NCBI GenBank assembly: GCA_023475715.1
Contig: JAMCVO010000048.1
Location: 1 to 14,358 of the forward strand
Reading direction: 5' to 3'
DNA length: 14,358 bases
From: Actinomycetota bacterium
Lineage (GTDB): Bacteria; Actinomycetota; Humimicrobiia; Humimicrobiales; Humimicrobiaceae
Part shown: positions 13,745 through 14,358 of the stretch, one piece after another
Layout: each line of letters begins with the position of its first letter
Position numbering within the stretch: position 1 is the stretch's first letter
The notes under the pieces: model-generated
Databases searched by the model: none
Seen by the model: the letters and a program-made list of their open reading frames with translations, nothing else
Told to the model about the DNA's origin: nothing
Translations under genes and position numbers: made by a program

Positions 13745-14358
13745 TTGCTTAAAATGCATAAACCGAATGTTAATGTTAAGCATAAAGATGAGTTTGAAGG
13801 TATATTTATTGTCGAACCCCTTGAGAGGGGCTTTGGTCATACATTAGGTAATTCAATAAGAAGGGTCCTTCTGTCATCGATTGAAGGGGTTGGTATTACC
13901 AGAATAAAAATGGATAATGTCAGCCATGAATTTGCAGTTATAGATGGCCTGAAGGAAGACATCCTGGAATTTATTGCTAACATGAAAATGATAGTATTTA
14001 AGATGCAGGGAGATGGGCCTGCCGTATTGAAGCTGAAAAAATCCGCGCAAGGTGAAATCAAAGCTTCAGATATTAAACTTCCATCAGAAGTTGAAATTAT
14101 TAATCCTGATATATATATTGGTACACTTGGAGATAAAGCATCTATCAATATGGAGCTTGTTTTGGAAAAAAATAAAGGTTATAAGTCTGCTGAAGAGAAT
14201 TTTTCAGAAGCAGAACCAATCGGAGTAATTCCGCTTGATACAATTTTTTCACCTATCAGGAGAGTCAGCTTCAAAGTTGAAAATACCCGTGTTGGACAAG
14301 TGACCAACTTTGACAAGCTGATAATTGATATAAAAACAAATGGCAGCATAAAACCGGA
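13745..14358 (+). CDS. rpoA: RNA polymerase alpha subunit, 3'-truncated
   Basis: The first 204 codons of the alpha subunit run off the right edge. The alpha N-terminal domain dimerises and seeds assembly with beta and beta'. Dimer-interface motifs are visible: FIVEPLERGFGHTLGNSIRR, VLLSSIEGVGITRIKMDNVS and HEFAVIDGLKEDILEFI; later come PIGVIPLDTIFSPIRRVSF and ENTRVGQVTNFDKLIIDI. Residue 37 of the interface reads GNSIRR where most alphas have GNALRR or GNSLRR, a mild change. The start is TTG 13745 with GGGAGG (13729-13734) ten bases upstream; the next in-frame candidate, ATG 13754, is 19 bases away. The flexible linker and promoter-binding C-terminal domain lie outside the window. The 43-base gap after rpsD is AT-rich with no clear terminator. 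Confidence 0.97.
   Translation, partial: MLKMHKPNVNVKHKDEFEGIFIVEPLERGFGHTLGNSIRRVLLSSIEGVGITRIKMDNVSHEFAVIDGLKEDILEFIANMKMIVFKMQGDGPAVLKLKKSAQGEIKASDIKLPSEVEIINPDIYIGTLGDKASINMELVLEKNKGYKSAEENFSEAEPIGVIPLDTIFSPIRRVSFKVENTRVGQVTNFDKLIIDIKTNGSIKP

Noticed and set aside
1..14358. Mobile elements, CRISPR arrays, tRNA or rRNA genes, or a novel gene cassette inserted in the cluster
   Set aside because: Every gene slot is filled by a recognised housekeeping gene and no gap exceeds about 112 bases, so there is no room for an inserted system.

Overview
The window is a nearly complete bacterial S10-spc-alpha ribosomal protein supercluster, all on the + strand. It runs from a truncated rpsJ (S10) at the left edge to a truncated rpoA at the right edge. 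I count 30 protein genes and no RNA genes, mobile elements or CRISPR arrays. Gene order: rpsJ', rplC, rplD, rplW, rplB, rpsS, rplV, rpsC, rplP, rpmC, rpsQ (S10 block); rplN, rplX, rplE, rpsN, rpsH, rplF, rplR, rpsE, rplO, secY (spc block, without rpmD/L30); adk, map, infA, rpmJ; rpsM, rpsK, rpsD, rpoA' (alpha block). The longest stretches without a gene are only about 110 bases: 212-323 between rpsJ and rplC, and 11790-11895 between map and infA. Both hold candidate regulatory DNA.

The placement of adk and map between secY and infA, the zinc-binding forms of S14, S4, L24, L36 and adenylate kinase, and the single bacterial-type SecY point to a Gram-positive-like or deep-branching anaerobic/thermophile-type bacterium. 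The DNA is AT-rich, arginine is coded mostly by AGA/AGG, ATA is a common isoleucine codon, and about a third of the genes start with TTG behind strong Shine-Dalgarno sequences. An uncultured low-GC lineage (deep Actinobacteriota, Atribacterota or similar) would fit, but I cannot fix the taxon from sequence reading alone.

The genes work together: 26 encode ribosomal proteins, IF-1 starts translation, SecY is the membrane exit for secreted proteins, Adk balances adenine nucleotides, methionine aminopeptidase trims new proteins, and RpoA nucleates RNA polymerase assembly. Spacing is tight, with start/stop overlaps at rplD/rplW, rplV/rpsC, rplX/rplE, secY/adk and adk/map, so translational coupling is likely.

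I see no undescribed multi-gene system here. The best leads are regulatory or architectural. infA has no ATG, GTG or TTG at its N-terminus and appears to start at ATT. A near-consensus sigma-70 promoter lies between rpsJ and rplC, followed by a 13-bp tandem repeat in the rplC leader. L22 has a roughly 60-residue lysine/alanine-rich tail, and rpmD is missing from its usual slot.
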